8,944 nt of DNA from Pseudomonadota bacterium (GTDB taxonomy: Bacteria; Pseudomonadota; Gammaproteobacteria; Xanthomonadales; Marinicellaceae): the NCBI GenBank assembly GCA_008501575.1, contig QQUO01000075.1:1-8944 (forward strand), written 5' to 3'. The notes beneath the pieces were generated by a model that searched no databases, had not been told where the DNA came from, and saw nothing but the letters and a program-made list of their open reading frames with translations. Positions within the stretch are counted from its first letter, which is position 1. The number at the start of each line of letters is the position of its first letter. This document shows, in pieces, positions 1 through 6,433 of this stretch. The position numbers were made by a program, and so were the translations under genes.

Positions 1-341
1 GGGGCAACACCATAACGGACCGCTTAAACGCTGACTTGAATGACGATGATGTGGTGATTAATTTGGCTTCCAATGAATATTTCAAAGCCATTAATGCCAA
101 AAATATCAAGGCCCCAATTATCAACATTAACTTTAAAGACAGCAAAGACGGTAAAACCCGAGTGGTGGCCATCTTCGCAAAAATTGCACGTGGAGCCATG
201 GCCCGTGCCATTATCAAGAATCGCATCACTGAGCCTGCAGCCATACAAAAACTAACGGTGGATGATTACCGCTTTCAAACCAATTTGTCTGATGATAACA
301 ATTGGGTTTTTACCCGTAATCAACCACCGCCTAAGTCTTAA
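1..341 (+). CDS. yaaA: YaaA family peroxide stress protein, C-terminal part (5' end outside window)
   Basis: The reading frame is open from the left edge (codons start at base 3) to TAA at 339-341, giving about 112 residues of a protein usually near 255 residues, so roughly the first 55-60% is missing. The visible part starts GNTITDRLNADL, then VVINLASNEYF, a KIARGAMARAIIKNRI helix and a final WVFTR strand. These match in order the conserved C-terminal half of YaaA (DUF328/UPF0246). In E. coli YaaA is OxyR-induced and limits intracellular free iron, and so Fenton damage, during peroxide stress; it is cytoplasmic and binds DNA. That role is family knowledge, not shown here. A TTG at 36 could be mistaken for a start, but the family match continues upstream of it to base 3. 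The 3' end overlaps the convergent phosphodiesterase gene by 11 bp. Promoter and start lie outside the window. Confidence 0.9.
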   Translation, partial: GNTITDRLNADLNDDDVVINLASNEYFKAINAKNIKAPIININFKDSKDGKTRVVAIFAKIARGAMARAIIKNRITEPAAIQKLTVDDYRFQTNLSDDNNWVFTRNQPPPKS

Positions 342-2919
342 CTTTTAATAAGCTTGCTGGTTTTGCGAAATAAAAACCCTGGTAATAATCACAGTGCAGG
401 GTTTTGAGGAATTCAAATTGGGCTTTTGTTTCCACCCCTTCTGCCACAACCTGCAATTTCATGGCCCGGGCCATAGCAACGATGCTTTGCACCATGGCCA
501 CATGTTCAGTGTTGTCGGGAATATCTTCGATAAATGACTGGTCAATTTTAATTTTATCAATGGGCAGTTGTTTTAGATGGGTAAAGGAGGAATATCCGGT
601 TCCAAAATCATCAATGGCAATACGAACTCCCAATAGTTTAAGCTGATTGAGTATCTCAGTGGCCTGTCTGCTTTCGTACATTAAGATGGATTCTGTCATT
701 TCAAATTCCAGGTATCCCGGTGCAATTTTATAGCGATTGATGAGTTGGCTGATGTGATCAATGAAATGCCGATCTCTAAGCTGACTCATCGATATATTGA
801 CACTGATGTAAAATTGTTCATTTGGATTATGTTTTTGATGCGATTGGATTTGTTGACAGACCCGTTCAAACACCCAATAACCAAATTGGCTCATTAAAGA
901 AGCTTGTTCTATTATGGGAATAAAGGTATCCGGCATTAACAGCCCCCGTTGGGGATGCTGCCAGCGAGCCAGGGCTTCCCAGCCGTTATACAAGTCATCA
1001 TTAAAAGTTAAAATCGGCTGGAACAACAGTTTTATGTCATTATTTTTCAAAGCATGATGAATGTCGGTTTCCAATGCATGGCGTTCTTTGACCGCATGTT
1101 CCATGGTCTCTTTAAACACCCGAATTCGGCTGCGACCACGATTTTTGGCCTCATACAAGGCTGTGTCAGCACGTTGTAATAGGGTCGTGACTCGCTGGCC
1201 GTCACGGGGATAGAGCGTCAATCCTATGCAGGCTGTTACATGATAGGTGTTTTGTTCGTAGATTATGGGGTCACAAATACGATCACATACGCCCTCAGCA
1301 AATTCAAGGGCCTTTTTTTCTGCCAAGGCGATGTCGGCATTGAGATTGGATAAATGCAATAGAAACACATCACTGCCAAGGCGACCGACTAAGTCATTAA
1401 CACGAATTAATGTTGATAAGCGTTGTGCCACCGTTTTTAAGACCACATCACCGAAGCGATGACCCTGGGCATCATTAAGGGTTTTAAATTGATCAATATC
1501 GATAAACAATAAAGCACCGTGACATGATTTATCGGCACATTGATCGATTCCCTGTTGTAGATGATCGCGGATGAGATTGATATTAGCCAGTCCGGTTAAC
1601 TCATCGTGTTGCATCAGATATTTAATCTGCATTTCAAAGTTTTTTCTCTCAGTCATATCAACAGCCACAGTTAGCATTAAATTGGACTTGGAAGATTCGT
1701 TTGTTAACGGGGTCTTGGACACCATTAAATCTCTGATTTGCATTTGCTTATTTTTGACCTTAACTTCACTGTTAACACTGCTGGCGGCGGATCTGTGTTC
1801 TATCAGATGTTTAAATTGTGGATGGTCATTGAGGAATTGGTAAATATTAAAGGGTTCATAATCAATAATGGGTAATCCAAAAAATTCAGCAGCACTGTGA
1901 TTTAACAGCACCACATCACCTTGATAATTATGAACATAGATTATATGTGGCATGTGATTAATAATCTGTCTTAATTGCTTTCTTTGAGACAGAATAATGG
2001 CCATTGATTTGTGAAACTTTTGGTGGTAAAAAATGGCAGCCATAAGACCACCCAAAGCCACCAGCAGCACAGAAAACAGGGTGTAATAAAACCACTGCGG
2101 TAAGGGTTCATCAGCGGTGGTATCTAACCATTTTTGACGGGCTTGATAATAATAAGAGTTGGGGTCTTTTTTCCAGGCTTTAATGGTGCGATCATAGATC
2201 ATCAGAAAAGCCCGGTTACTGTCCGGGTTTTGCGTGATAAAGACTTGGAAAGGGTTAAACATAATATTACTGGCAAAAAACCGGTATTGTTTTGCCATGG
2301 AAATGCCGTAAATATTATTCGCCACCACCGCATCCACTTTGTCAGACGCCAATAAAGCAAAAACGTCTTCATAAGAATTGGCATAGGTGGCATGACATTT
2401 GACTTCAAACTGACGGCATTGTTTTAAAAAGTTGTCACCATTAATGCCGCCATTAAGCATGGCAATGGTTTTACCTTCAAGGTCAAAGATGGTCTCGACT
2501 TTGGAATTGATTGGTAAAAACACCTGACCCCAAACATTAATAAATGATTGTTCACTATAAAGTAAATATTTGGCCCGTTCATCGCTGTAGCCTAAACCGG
2601 GAAATATATCGATGGCACCCAATTTAATGGCCCTTATCAATTCGGGGAAATCTGCATACTGCCATTCAATGGTGAGTTGATTGTCTGCAGCGATGCGATT
2701 TAATAAATCGACAGCAAATCCTTCAGCTTCGCCAGAGTCATTCAGAAAACCCAAAGGTGGTGCGTGAAAAAAACCAATGCGCCAGATTTGATCCTTAATT
2801 GAGGGTGGGATTGGCTGTGGCTTATTTTCCTGGGAGAGGTCTTGTTGTTGCGCAAGTGCCAGGCTGCTTACCCAAAAGCCCAATAGTAAAAGCTTTGGTA
2901 TGTGCCGATAAATTTGCAC
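331..2919 (-). CDS. Membrane c-di-GMP phosphodiesterase: SBP_bac_3 - TM - PAS - degenerate GGDEF - EAL
   Basis: 862 residues. A signal peptide (1-23, ending ALA before QQQ) is followed by a periplasmic family 3 solute-binding domain (about 45-268, with Cys168 and Cys175), a TM helix (about 276-297), a PAS domain (about 313-425), GGDEF (about 432-605) and EAL (about 612-858). In the GGDEF domain Asp474, Asn482 and Asp491 are kept, but the signature reads GSDVF (515-519): Gly to Ser and the catalytic Glu to Val. Cyclase activity is therefore unlikely. RVND (506-509) is a well-placed RxxD inhibitory site. The EAL domain has Glu648, Asn708, Glu740, Asp770, Asp771, Lys791, Glu827 and Gln847, plus the DDFGTGYSS loop, so c-di-GMP hydrolysis to pGpG is expected. 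The ligand is unknown; the domain resembles amino-acid sensors. The start is GTG (rc of 2917-2919) with GAGG 5 nt upstream and no other usable start nearby. It lies 60 bp downstream of gloB on the same strand. Domain calls are firm; net activity is inferred. Confidence 0.93.
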   Translation of the reverse strand: MQIYRHIPKLLLLGFWVSSLALAQQQDLSQENKPQPIPPSIKDQIWRIGFFHAPPLGFLNDSGEAEGFAVDLLNRIAADNQLTIEWQYADFPELIRAIKLGAIDIFPGLGYSDERAKYLLYSEQSFINVWGQVFLPINSKVETIFDLEGKTIAMLNGGINGDNFLKQCRQFEVKCHATYANSYEDVFALLASDKVDAVVANNIYGISMAKQYRFFASNIMFNPFQVFITQNPDSNRAFLMIYDRTIKAWKKDPNSYYYQARQKWLDTTADEPLPQWFYYTLFSVLLVALGGLMAAIFYHQKFHKSMAIILSQRKQLRQIINHMPHIIYVHNYQGDVVLLNHSAAEFFGLPIIDYEPFNIYQFLNDHPQFKHLIEHRSAASSVNSEVKVKNKQMQIRDLMVSKTPLTNESSKSNLMLTVAVDMTERKNFEMQIKYLMQHDELTGLANINLIRDHLQQGIDQCADKSCHGALLFIDIDQFKTLNDAQGHRFGDVVLKTVAQRLSTLIRVNDLVGRLGSDVFLLHLSNLNADIALAEKKALEFAEGVCDRICDPIIYEQNTYHVTACIGLTLYPRDGQRVTTLLQRADTALYEAKNRGRSRIRVFKETMEHAVKERHALETDIHHALKNNDIKLLFQPILTFNDDLYNGWEALARWQHPQRGLLMPDTFIPIIEQASLMSQFGYWVFERVCQQIQSHQKHNPNEQFYISVNISMSQLRDRHFIDHISQLINRYKIAPGYLEFEMTESILMYESRQATEILNQLKLLGVRIAIDDFGTGYSSFTHLKQLPIDKIKIDQSFIEDIPDNTEHVAMVQSIVAMARAMKLQVVAEGVETKAQFEFLKTLHCDYYQGFYFAKPASLLKVKT
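373..405. terminator. Possible intrinsic terminator of yaaA, inside the opposing gene
   Basis: A perfect 9-bp inverted repeat, AAAACCCTG (373-381) and CAGGGTTTT (397-405), flanks a 15-nt loop. Read rightward, it begins 31 nt after the yaaA stop and has a CCCTG/CAGGG core followed by four T. Read leftward, the same core is followed by five T (TTTTTATTT). This is the layout of a bidirectional terminator. However, the loop is large, the GC core is short, and the element lies inside the translated 3' end of the phosphodiesterase gene, where ribosomes would mask it on the leftward transcript. A role in ending yaaA transcription is inferred. Confidence 0.4.
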
Positions 2920-2924
2920 TTTAA

Positions 2925-2928
2925 CCTC
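2925..2928 (-). promoter_or_regulatory. Ribosome binding site fixing the GTG start of the EAL protein
   Basis: On the minus strand GAGG sits 5 nt before GTG. The next in-frame Met is at residue 156, past the signal peptide and much of the sensor domain, so this site together with the signal peptide fixes the GTG start. Confidence 0.65.
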
Positions 2929-2944
2929 AAAAGTTCAATTTATT

Positions 2945-2975
2945 ATCATAACCGATTTTGGCTTATTTTTGTAAA
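2945..2975 (-). promoter_or_regulatory. Possible sigma70-like promoter of the EAL gene
   Basis: In the 60-bp gap after gloB, minus strand, TTTACA (rc of 2970-2975, 5 of 6 to the -35 consensus) and TATGAT (rc of 2945-2950, 5 of 6 to the -10) are separated by 19 bp. This is slightly longer than the optimal 17. No terminator is visible between gloB and this gene, so read-through from gloB is also possible. Confidence 0.4.
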
Positions 2976-2979
2976 AATT

Positions 2980-3747
2980 CTAAAAATTATCTTTCCACTG
3001 TCGTAAAGCCGCAAAACATGTGATGGCATCGTTAATTGGGGTTTTGAGATGGTTTTGAACCAGCTTTTGATAATCGTTGTCGGCAGTGCGCAAAAATGGA
3101 TTTAATTTTAATTCTGTGCTTAAACGAGACGGTAAGCTGGGTTTTTGTTGTGCCCGAAGTTTTTTAATCTGCTGACAAAATTCCATCAGCGCTTGTGAGT
3201 CAGGTTCTAACGCACGTGCAAAGCGACAATTGTCCTGGGTATATTCATGTCCACAATAAACAGCCAAATGCTCAGGCAGTGCTTTAATTTTATTCAGTGA
3301 CTCCACAAACATGGCCGGATGGCCTTCAAACATACGACCACAGCCCAATGAAAATAATGCATCGCCACAAAATAGCCAATCATTATTATAAAAAGCAATG
3401 TGGCTGATGGTGTGACCCGGAATAAACAACACCTGTAAGCAAACACTCAATGCTTGTAAATCCACCTGATTTTGTTCGGTGACAACCTGTAATTCACCAT
3501 TGATGCGATCATCATCAGGTCCCCAGGCCGGCACCTGATGGCGTTGTTGTAATGACACCATGCCGCCCACATGATCGTTATGATGATGGGTAATTAAAAT
3601 ACCTGATAAGCTTAATTGCTTATCAGCAATAAATTGATTGACCGGCTCGGCTTGGCCCGGATCAACCACGTAACAATGCTGGTTATCATGAATGGCCCAT
3701 ATGTAATTATCTGTAAAGGCTTTTATGGGTGTCACTTGAATAGTCAT
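2980..3747 (-). CDS. gloB: Hydroxyacylglutathione hydrolase (glyoxalase II)
   Basis: 255 residues, the normal bacterial length. Cytoplasmic metallo-beta-lactamase fold enzyme that hydrolyses S-D-lactoylglutathione, made from methylglyoxal by glyoxalase I, to D-lactate and glutathione. The signature THHHNDH is at 53-59. All seven expected ligands of the binuclear metal site can be read: His54, His56, Asp58, His59, His112 (PGHT), Asp129 (FCGDALF) and His167 (CGHEYT). The glutathione-site elements GCGRMFEG (135-142) and the C-terminal NPFLR (216-220) are also present, so full activity is expected. Start: ATG (rc of 3745-3747), which gives the usual short N-terminus before AFTDNYIW. No clear Shine-Dalgarno precedes it. 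It is divergent from rnhA, as part of the common gammaproteobacterial gloB / rnhA / dnaQ neighbourhood; the yafS-type methyltransferase often found between them is absent here. Confidence 0.97.
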   Translation of the reverse strand: MTIQVTPIKAFTDNYIWAIHDNQHCYVVDPGQAEPVNQFIADKQLSLSGILITHHHNDHVGGMVSLQQRHQVPAWGPDDDRINGELQVVTEQNQVDLQALSVCLQVLFIPGHTISHIAFYNNDWLFCGDALFSLGCGRMFEGHPAMFVESLNKIKALPEHLAVYCGHEYTQDNCRFARALEPDSQALMEFCQQIKKLRAQQKPSLPSRLSTELKLNPFLRTADNDYQKLVQNHLKTPINDAITCFAALRQWKDNF

Positions 3748-3753
3748 GTTATG

Positions 3754-3782
3754 ATTTCATTTTTAATAACAGGCCTTATAAT
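3754..3782 (+). promoter_or_regulatory. Likely promoter of rnhA-dnaQ
   Basis: A perfect TATAAT lies at 3777-3782. The hexamer 17 bp upstream (ATTTCA, 3754-3759) matches the -35 consensus at only 3 of 6 positions. Transcription would begin near 3789, giving a leader of about 35 nt before the rnhA start. This is the only strong -10 in the 76-bp gap on this strand. Confidence 0.55.
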
Positions 3783-3806
3783 GCCCCTTATTTCGACTGC
3801 TTGCAA
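3778..3806 (-). promoter_or_regulatory. gloB: Possible gloB promoter, overlapping the rnhA promoter
   Basis: On the minus strand TTGCAA (3801-3806) and CATTAT (rc of 3778-3783) are spaced by exactly 17 bp. Each matches the consensus at 4 of 6 positions. The -10 lies over the rnhA TATAAT on the other strand, so the two promoters, if both real, could not be occupied together. Confidence 0.35.
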
Positions 3807-3808
3807 GC
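3799..3808. repeat. 10-bp perfect palindrome in the gloB/rnhA divergent region
   Basis: GCTTGCAAGC is its own reverse complement. It lies between the predicted rnhA transcription start (about 3789) and its ribosome binding site (3811), and contains the proposed -35 of gloB. It could be an operator half or chance; no second copy was noticed in the gap. Confidence 0.3.
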
Positions 3809-3810
3809 CA

Positions 3811-3815
3811 AAGGA
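3811..3815 (+). promoter_or_regulatory. Ribosome binding site fixing the TTG start of rnhA
   Basis: AAGGA lies 8 nt before TTG at 3824-3826. No in-frame ATG or GTG exists between the promoter and this TTG, and the first internal Met is residue 50, inside the catalytic core. Confidence 0.7.
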
Positions 3816-3823
3816 ATTTCGTT

Positions 3824-4270
3824 TTGACTGTACCCAATAAACAAATTAACATTTATACGGATGGCTCATGTTTGGGAAATCCGGGTCCCGGTGGCTGGGC
3901 GGCGCTGTTACAGTACAATGGTCACGAAAAATTAATTACCGGCGGCGACACCGATACCACCAACAACCGCATGGAACTGACTGCTGTGATTAAAGCCCTG
4001 GCTTGTCTGCGACAAGCCTGTGACATTCAGTTATACACAGATTCTAAATATGTGATGGATGGTGCCACCCAGTGGTTAACCAATTGGCGCAGTAACGGCT
4101 GGCGTACCAGTCAAAAAAAGGCCGTTAAAAATGTCGACTTATGGCAGCAGTTGGCGCAATTGTGCCAAGGCCACAGCATTGATTGGCATTGGGTCAAAGC
4201 CCATGCCGGTCATGAATTCAATGAACGGGTCGATACTGCGGCCAGACAACAAGCGGAACAACGGCAATGA
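3824..4270 (+). CDS. rnhA: Ribonuclease HI
   Basis: 148 residues, close to the 155 of E. coli RNase HI; the short acidic C-terminal extension is missing. The enzyme cuts the RNA strand of RNA-DNA hybrids, removing R-loops and primers in the cytoplasm. The YTDGSCLGNPGPGG strand carries Asp13. Glu51 is in TTNNRMEL, Asp73 in YTDSKYV and Asp137 in NERVD: the four metal-binding acidic residues. His127 in KAHAGH is the flexible catalytic histidine. The basic protrusion NWRSNGWRTSQKKAVKNVDLW, spanning about residues 87-107, marks the type I bacterial enzyme. Translation starts at a rare TTG supported by AAGGA. The stop overlaps the dnaQ start as ATGA, so the two genes form a coupled pair. In E. coli the same two genes are divergent; here they are co-directional. 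Confidence 0.97.
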   Translation: MTVPNKQINIYTDGSCLGNPGPGGWAALLQYNGHEKLITGGDTDTTNNRMELTAVIKALACLRQACDIQLYTDSKYVMDGATQWLTNWRSNGWRTSQKKAVKNVDLWQQLAQLCQGHSIDWHWVKAHAGHEFNERVDTAARQQAEQRQ

Positions 4271-4959
4271 CTGATAAACGATTGATAATGTTGGATACTG
4301 AGACCACCGGTATTAAACCCGAAGAAGGTCATCGGGTGATTGAAATTGGCGCTGTGGTGCTTAGCAATCGACAGCTCACCGATGAAATCTATCATCAGTA
4401 CATAAACCCGGAATTTGCGGTAGAACAAGAGGCTCTGCAAGTACACGGAATCAGTAATGAGTTTTTGCAGGATAAACCGAAGTTTCATGAAGTAATGGTT
4501 GATTTTATGACCTTTATTGAGGGCGCGGTATTGGTGATGCACAATGCCCCCTTTGATGTTAAATTTCTAAACAACGAATTAAGATTATGTGGCTACGGTC
4601 AACAACTTGAACAGGTTTCCGAGGTTGTTGATAGTCTCGTTATCGCCAAACAGAAGCACCCCGGTGCCCGTAACAACCTCGATGCATTGTGCAAACGTTA
4701 TGGTATCAGTAATGCCCACAGAACGTTGCATGGGGCTTTATTGGATGCGCAAATATTGGCTCAGGTATATTTAGCCATGACCGGTGGTCAAATGGGACTT
4801 AATCTAAACCAAGATGGTGATCAAAATGACACCGGATTGCAATTTGATTTATCCCAATTACCGGCTTTAAAAACCATTGAAGCTTCGCAACAGGAACTGC
4901 AGGCACACCAGTCATGGGTGAGCAAAAATTTACCCCAAGATCCATTTAAAACATCCTGA
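4267..4959 (+). CDS. dnaQ: DNA polymerase III epsilon subunit, 3'-5' proofreading exonuclease
   Basis: 230 residues (E. coli 243). Epsilon removes misincorporated nucleotides as part of the Pol III core with alpha and theta. DEDDh exonuclease motifs: Exo I LDTETTG (Asp10, Glu12), Exo II HNAPFDVKFLN (Asp97), Exo III HGALLDAQILAQVYLAMTGG (His155, Asp160). All catalytic residues are present. QMGLNL (175-180), directly after MTGG, sits where the family's beta-clamp binding motif lies and fits a Q-x-x-L-x-L pattern. The flexible, Gln-rich linker and the C-terminal EASQQELQAHQSWV helix correspond to the alpha-binding tail. The ATG overlaps the rnhA TGA by 4 bp and has only a weak upstream GCGGA, so translation probably depends on ribosomes ending rnhA. 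TGA is followed by an in-register TGA (TGATGA, 4957-4962) and no clear terminator. Confidence 0.97.
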   Translation: MTDKRLIMLDTETTGIKPEEGHRVIEIGAVVLSNRQLTDEIYHQYINPEFAVEQEALQVHGISNEFLQDKPKFHEVMVDFMTFIEGAVLVMHNAPFDVKFLNNELRLCGYGQQLEQVSEVVDSLVIAKQKHPGARNNLDALCKRYGISNAHRTLHGALLDAQILAQVYLAMTGGQMGLNLNQDGDQNDTGLQFDLSQLPALKTIEASQQELQAHQSWVSKNLPQDPFKTS

Positions 4960-5035
4960 TGAATGTTCAGTCATGGGCTTTATTAAGCATGGTTGATTGA
5001 TTGCGGGCATGGCTCAATTGTTATTTACTGCAGGC

Positions 5036-5064
5036 TTCTCATCAGTGGTTAACTGGGCTAAAAT
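5036..5064 (+). promoter_or_regulatory. serS: Possible promoter of serS
   Basis: In the 134-bp dnaQ-serS gap TTCTCA (5036-5041) and TAAAAT (5059-5064) are spaced by 17 bp. Matches to consensus are 4 of 6 and 5 of 6. The -10 sits in a small GGCT-AAAAT-AGCC inverted repeat (5056-5068). No T-box-like leader, tRNA or terminator is visible in the gap. Confidence 0.45.
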
Positions 5065-5093
5065 AGCCGGTCATACAAAAATACACACAGCAC

Positions 5094-6368
5094 ATGTTAG
5101 ACCCACAATTATTAAGAGATGACTTACAAGCCGTGGCGCAAAAATTAGCTGATCGAGGCTATCAATTGGATATGCAGACTTGGCAAAAATTAGAACAGCA
5201 TAGAAAAGAATTACAAATTGAAACCGAGTCTTTACAAAGCCAGCGAACCAAAATCTCAAAATCCATCGGTCAAGCCAAAGCACAAGGGCAAGATGTTCAG
5301 CCCTTGTTAGATCAAGTGGCGAGCATTGGTGAGCAATTGGAGGCTTCTAAAGCCGCTTTGCAGAATGTGTTTTCGGAGATGGAACAGGTAACACTATATA
5401 CCCCGAATTTGGCTCAAGACGATGTTCCGGTGGGTCAAGATGAAGCGGATAATGTGGAAATTCGAACTTGGGGCGAACCGCCTGAATTTGATTTTGAGGT
5501 TAAAGACCATGTTGATTTGGGGGCGATGCGTGGTTTGTTAGATGCTGAATCTGCAGCAAATATTGCCGGCTCTCGATTCACTGTGCTGTCCGGTGATTTG
5601 GCCCGATTACAACGTGCCTTAAGCCAGTTTATGTTGGACACCCATGTTAATGAACATGGCTATCATGAATATTATGTGCCTTATTTAGTGAATGATAAAG
5701 CCATGCTGGGCAGTGGTCAATTACCCAAATTTGCCGATGATGCATTTATCACTGAAGATAACCGTTATCTGATACCCACGGCAGAAGTGCCATTGACTAA
5801 TTTGGTGGCAGACCGTATTTTAGAAGCCGATGATTTACCCATTAAAATGGCCGCGCATACACCTTGTTTCAGACGGGAGGCCGGTAGTTACGGAAAAGAC
5901 ACCAAAGGCATGATACGGCAACATCAATTTGATAAGGTTGAAATGGTACAAGTGGTTCATCCGGAACAGTCAAATCAAGCTTTGGAAGAGATGACCGGCC
6001 ATGCGGAAAATATTCTTAAAGCCCTTAAATTACCGTATCGTGTGATTGTGTTATGTACCGGAGATATGGGTTTTTCGGCCAGTAAAACCTATGATATTGA
6101 GGTTTGGGTGCCGGCCCAAAATACCTATCGTGAAATTTCATCATGTTCAAACTGTATGGACTTTCAGGCCCGCCGCATGCAAGCCCGATTCAGAACCCCG
6201 GGAATTAAAAAACCGCAATTGGTTCACACCTTAAATGGATCCGGTTTAGCGGTCGGTCGGACGCTGTTGGCAGTCATGGAAAATTATCAAAATGCCGATG
6301 GCAGTATTCGTGTACCGGATGTTTTAAAGTCTTATATGGGTGGTGCAGAAGTAATTAACCAAGTCTGA
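5094..6368 (+). CDS. serS: Seryl-tRNA synthetase
   Basis: 424 residues, close to the 430 of E. coli SerRS. Class II synthetase that charges tRNA-Ser (and tRNA-Sec) with serine using ATP; a cytoplasmic homodimer. Residues about 1-100 form the N-terminal domain with the long antiparallel coiled-coil arm (about 28-97, rich in Q/K/E heptads) that grips the long variable arm of tRNA-Ser. The catalytic core follows: the dimer-interface motif 1 region (about 160-200), the serine-binding TAEVPLTN (229-236), motif 2 FRREAGSYGKDTKGMIRQHQF (259-279) and motif 3 NGSGLAVGRTLLAVMEN (381-397). EISSCSNCMDFQARRMQARF (347-366) is also typical. Nothing is missing. The start ATG gives the usual MLDPQLLR N-terminus; no clear Shine-Dalgarno precedes it. 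It probably has its own promoter and is followed 65 bp later by the FHA gene. Confidence 0.98.
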   Translation: MLDPQLLRDDLQAVAQKLADRGYQLDMQTWQKLEQHRKELQIETESLQSQRTKISKSIGQAKAQGQDVQPLLDQVASIGEQLEASKAALQNVFSEMEQVTLYTPNLAQDDVPVGQDEADNVEIRTWGEPPEFDFEVKDHVDLGAMRGLLDAESAANIAGSRFTVLSGDLARLQRALSQFMLDTHVNEHGYHEYYVPYLVNDKAMLGSGQLPKFADDAFITEDNRYLIPTAEVPLTNLVADRILEADDLPIKMAAHTPCFRREAGSYGKDTKGMIRQHQFDKVEMVQVVHPEQSNQALEEMTGHAENILKALKLPYRVIVLCTGDMGFSASKTYDIEVWVPAQNTYREISSCSNCMDFQARRMQARFRTPGIKKPQLVHTLNGSGLAVGRTLLAVMENYQNADGSIRVPDVLKSYMGGAEVINQV

Positions 6369-6377
6369 TAGGATTTG

Positions 6378-6406
6378 TTGCTTGAGACCTATTATTTGCT
6401 TATAAT
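6378..6406 (+). promoter_or_regulatory. Likely promoter of the FHA gene
   Basis: TTGCTT (6378-6383) and a perfect TATAAT (6401-6406) are spaced by 17 bp in the 65-bp gap after serS. Predicted transcription start is near 6413, leaving a leader of about 20 nt. A stronger-looking TTGAGA (6382-6387) is only 13 bp from the -10, too close to be used with it. Confidence 0.6.
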
Positions 6407-6433
6407 AAATAACGACTTATACGGAATACCAAT

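Noticed and set aside
1571..2408. Open frames of 60-90 codons on both strands within the phosphodiesterase gene
   Set aside because: They lie wholly in other frames of a gene with strong domain evidence, show no domain or start signal of their own, and are coding shadows.
3745..3760. Three-codon mini-ORF (ATG AAA TCA TAA) ending 1 nt before the gloB ATG on the minus strand
   Set aside because: It is too short to distinguish from chance in AT-rich DNA and has no clear ribosome binding site; it would matter only if initiation there were shown.
3747..3771. TGTTAT / ATAACA 6-bp inverted repeat near the gloB start
   Set aside because: Short AT-rich arms separated by 13 bp are expected by chance in this gap, and it matches no regulator site I recognise.
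4960..5093. Possible small RNA, tRNA or leader peptide between dnaQ and serS
   Set aside because: No cloverleaf, terminator or ribosome-bound short frame is visible; repeated GCATGG words are too short to mean anything. Only a promoter candidate is kept.
6397..6406. Extended -10 (TGn) motif in the FHA promoter
   Set aside because: The TG is two bases from TATAAT rather than one, so it does not fit the extended -10 spacing.
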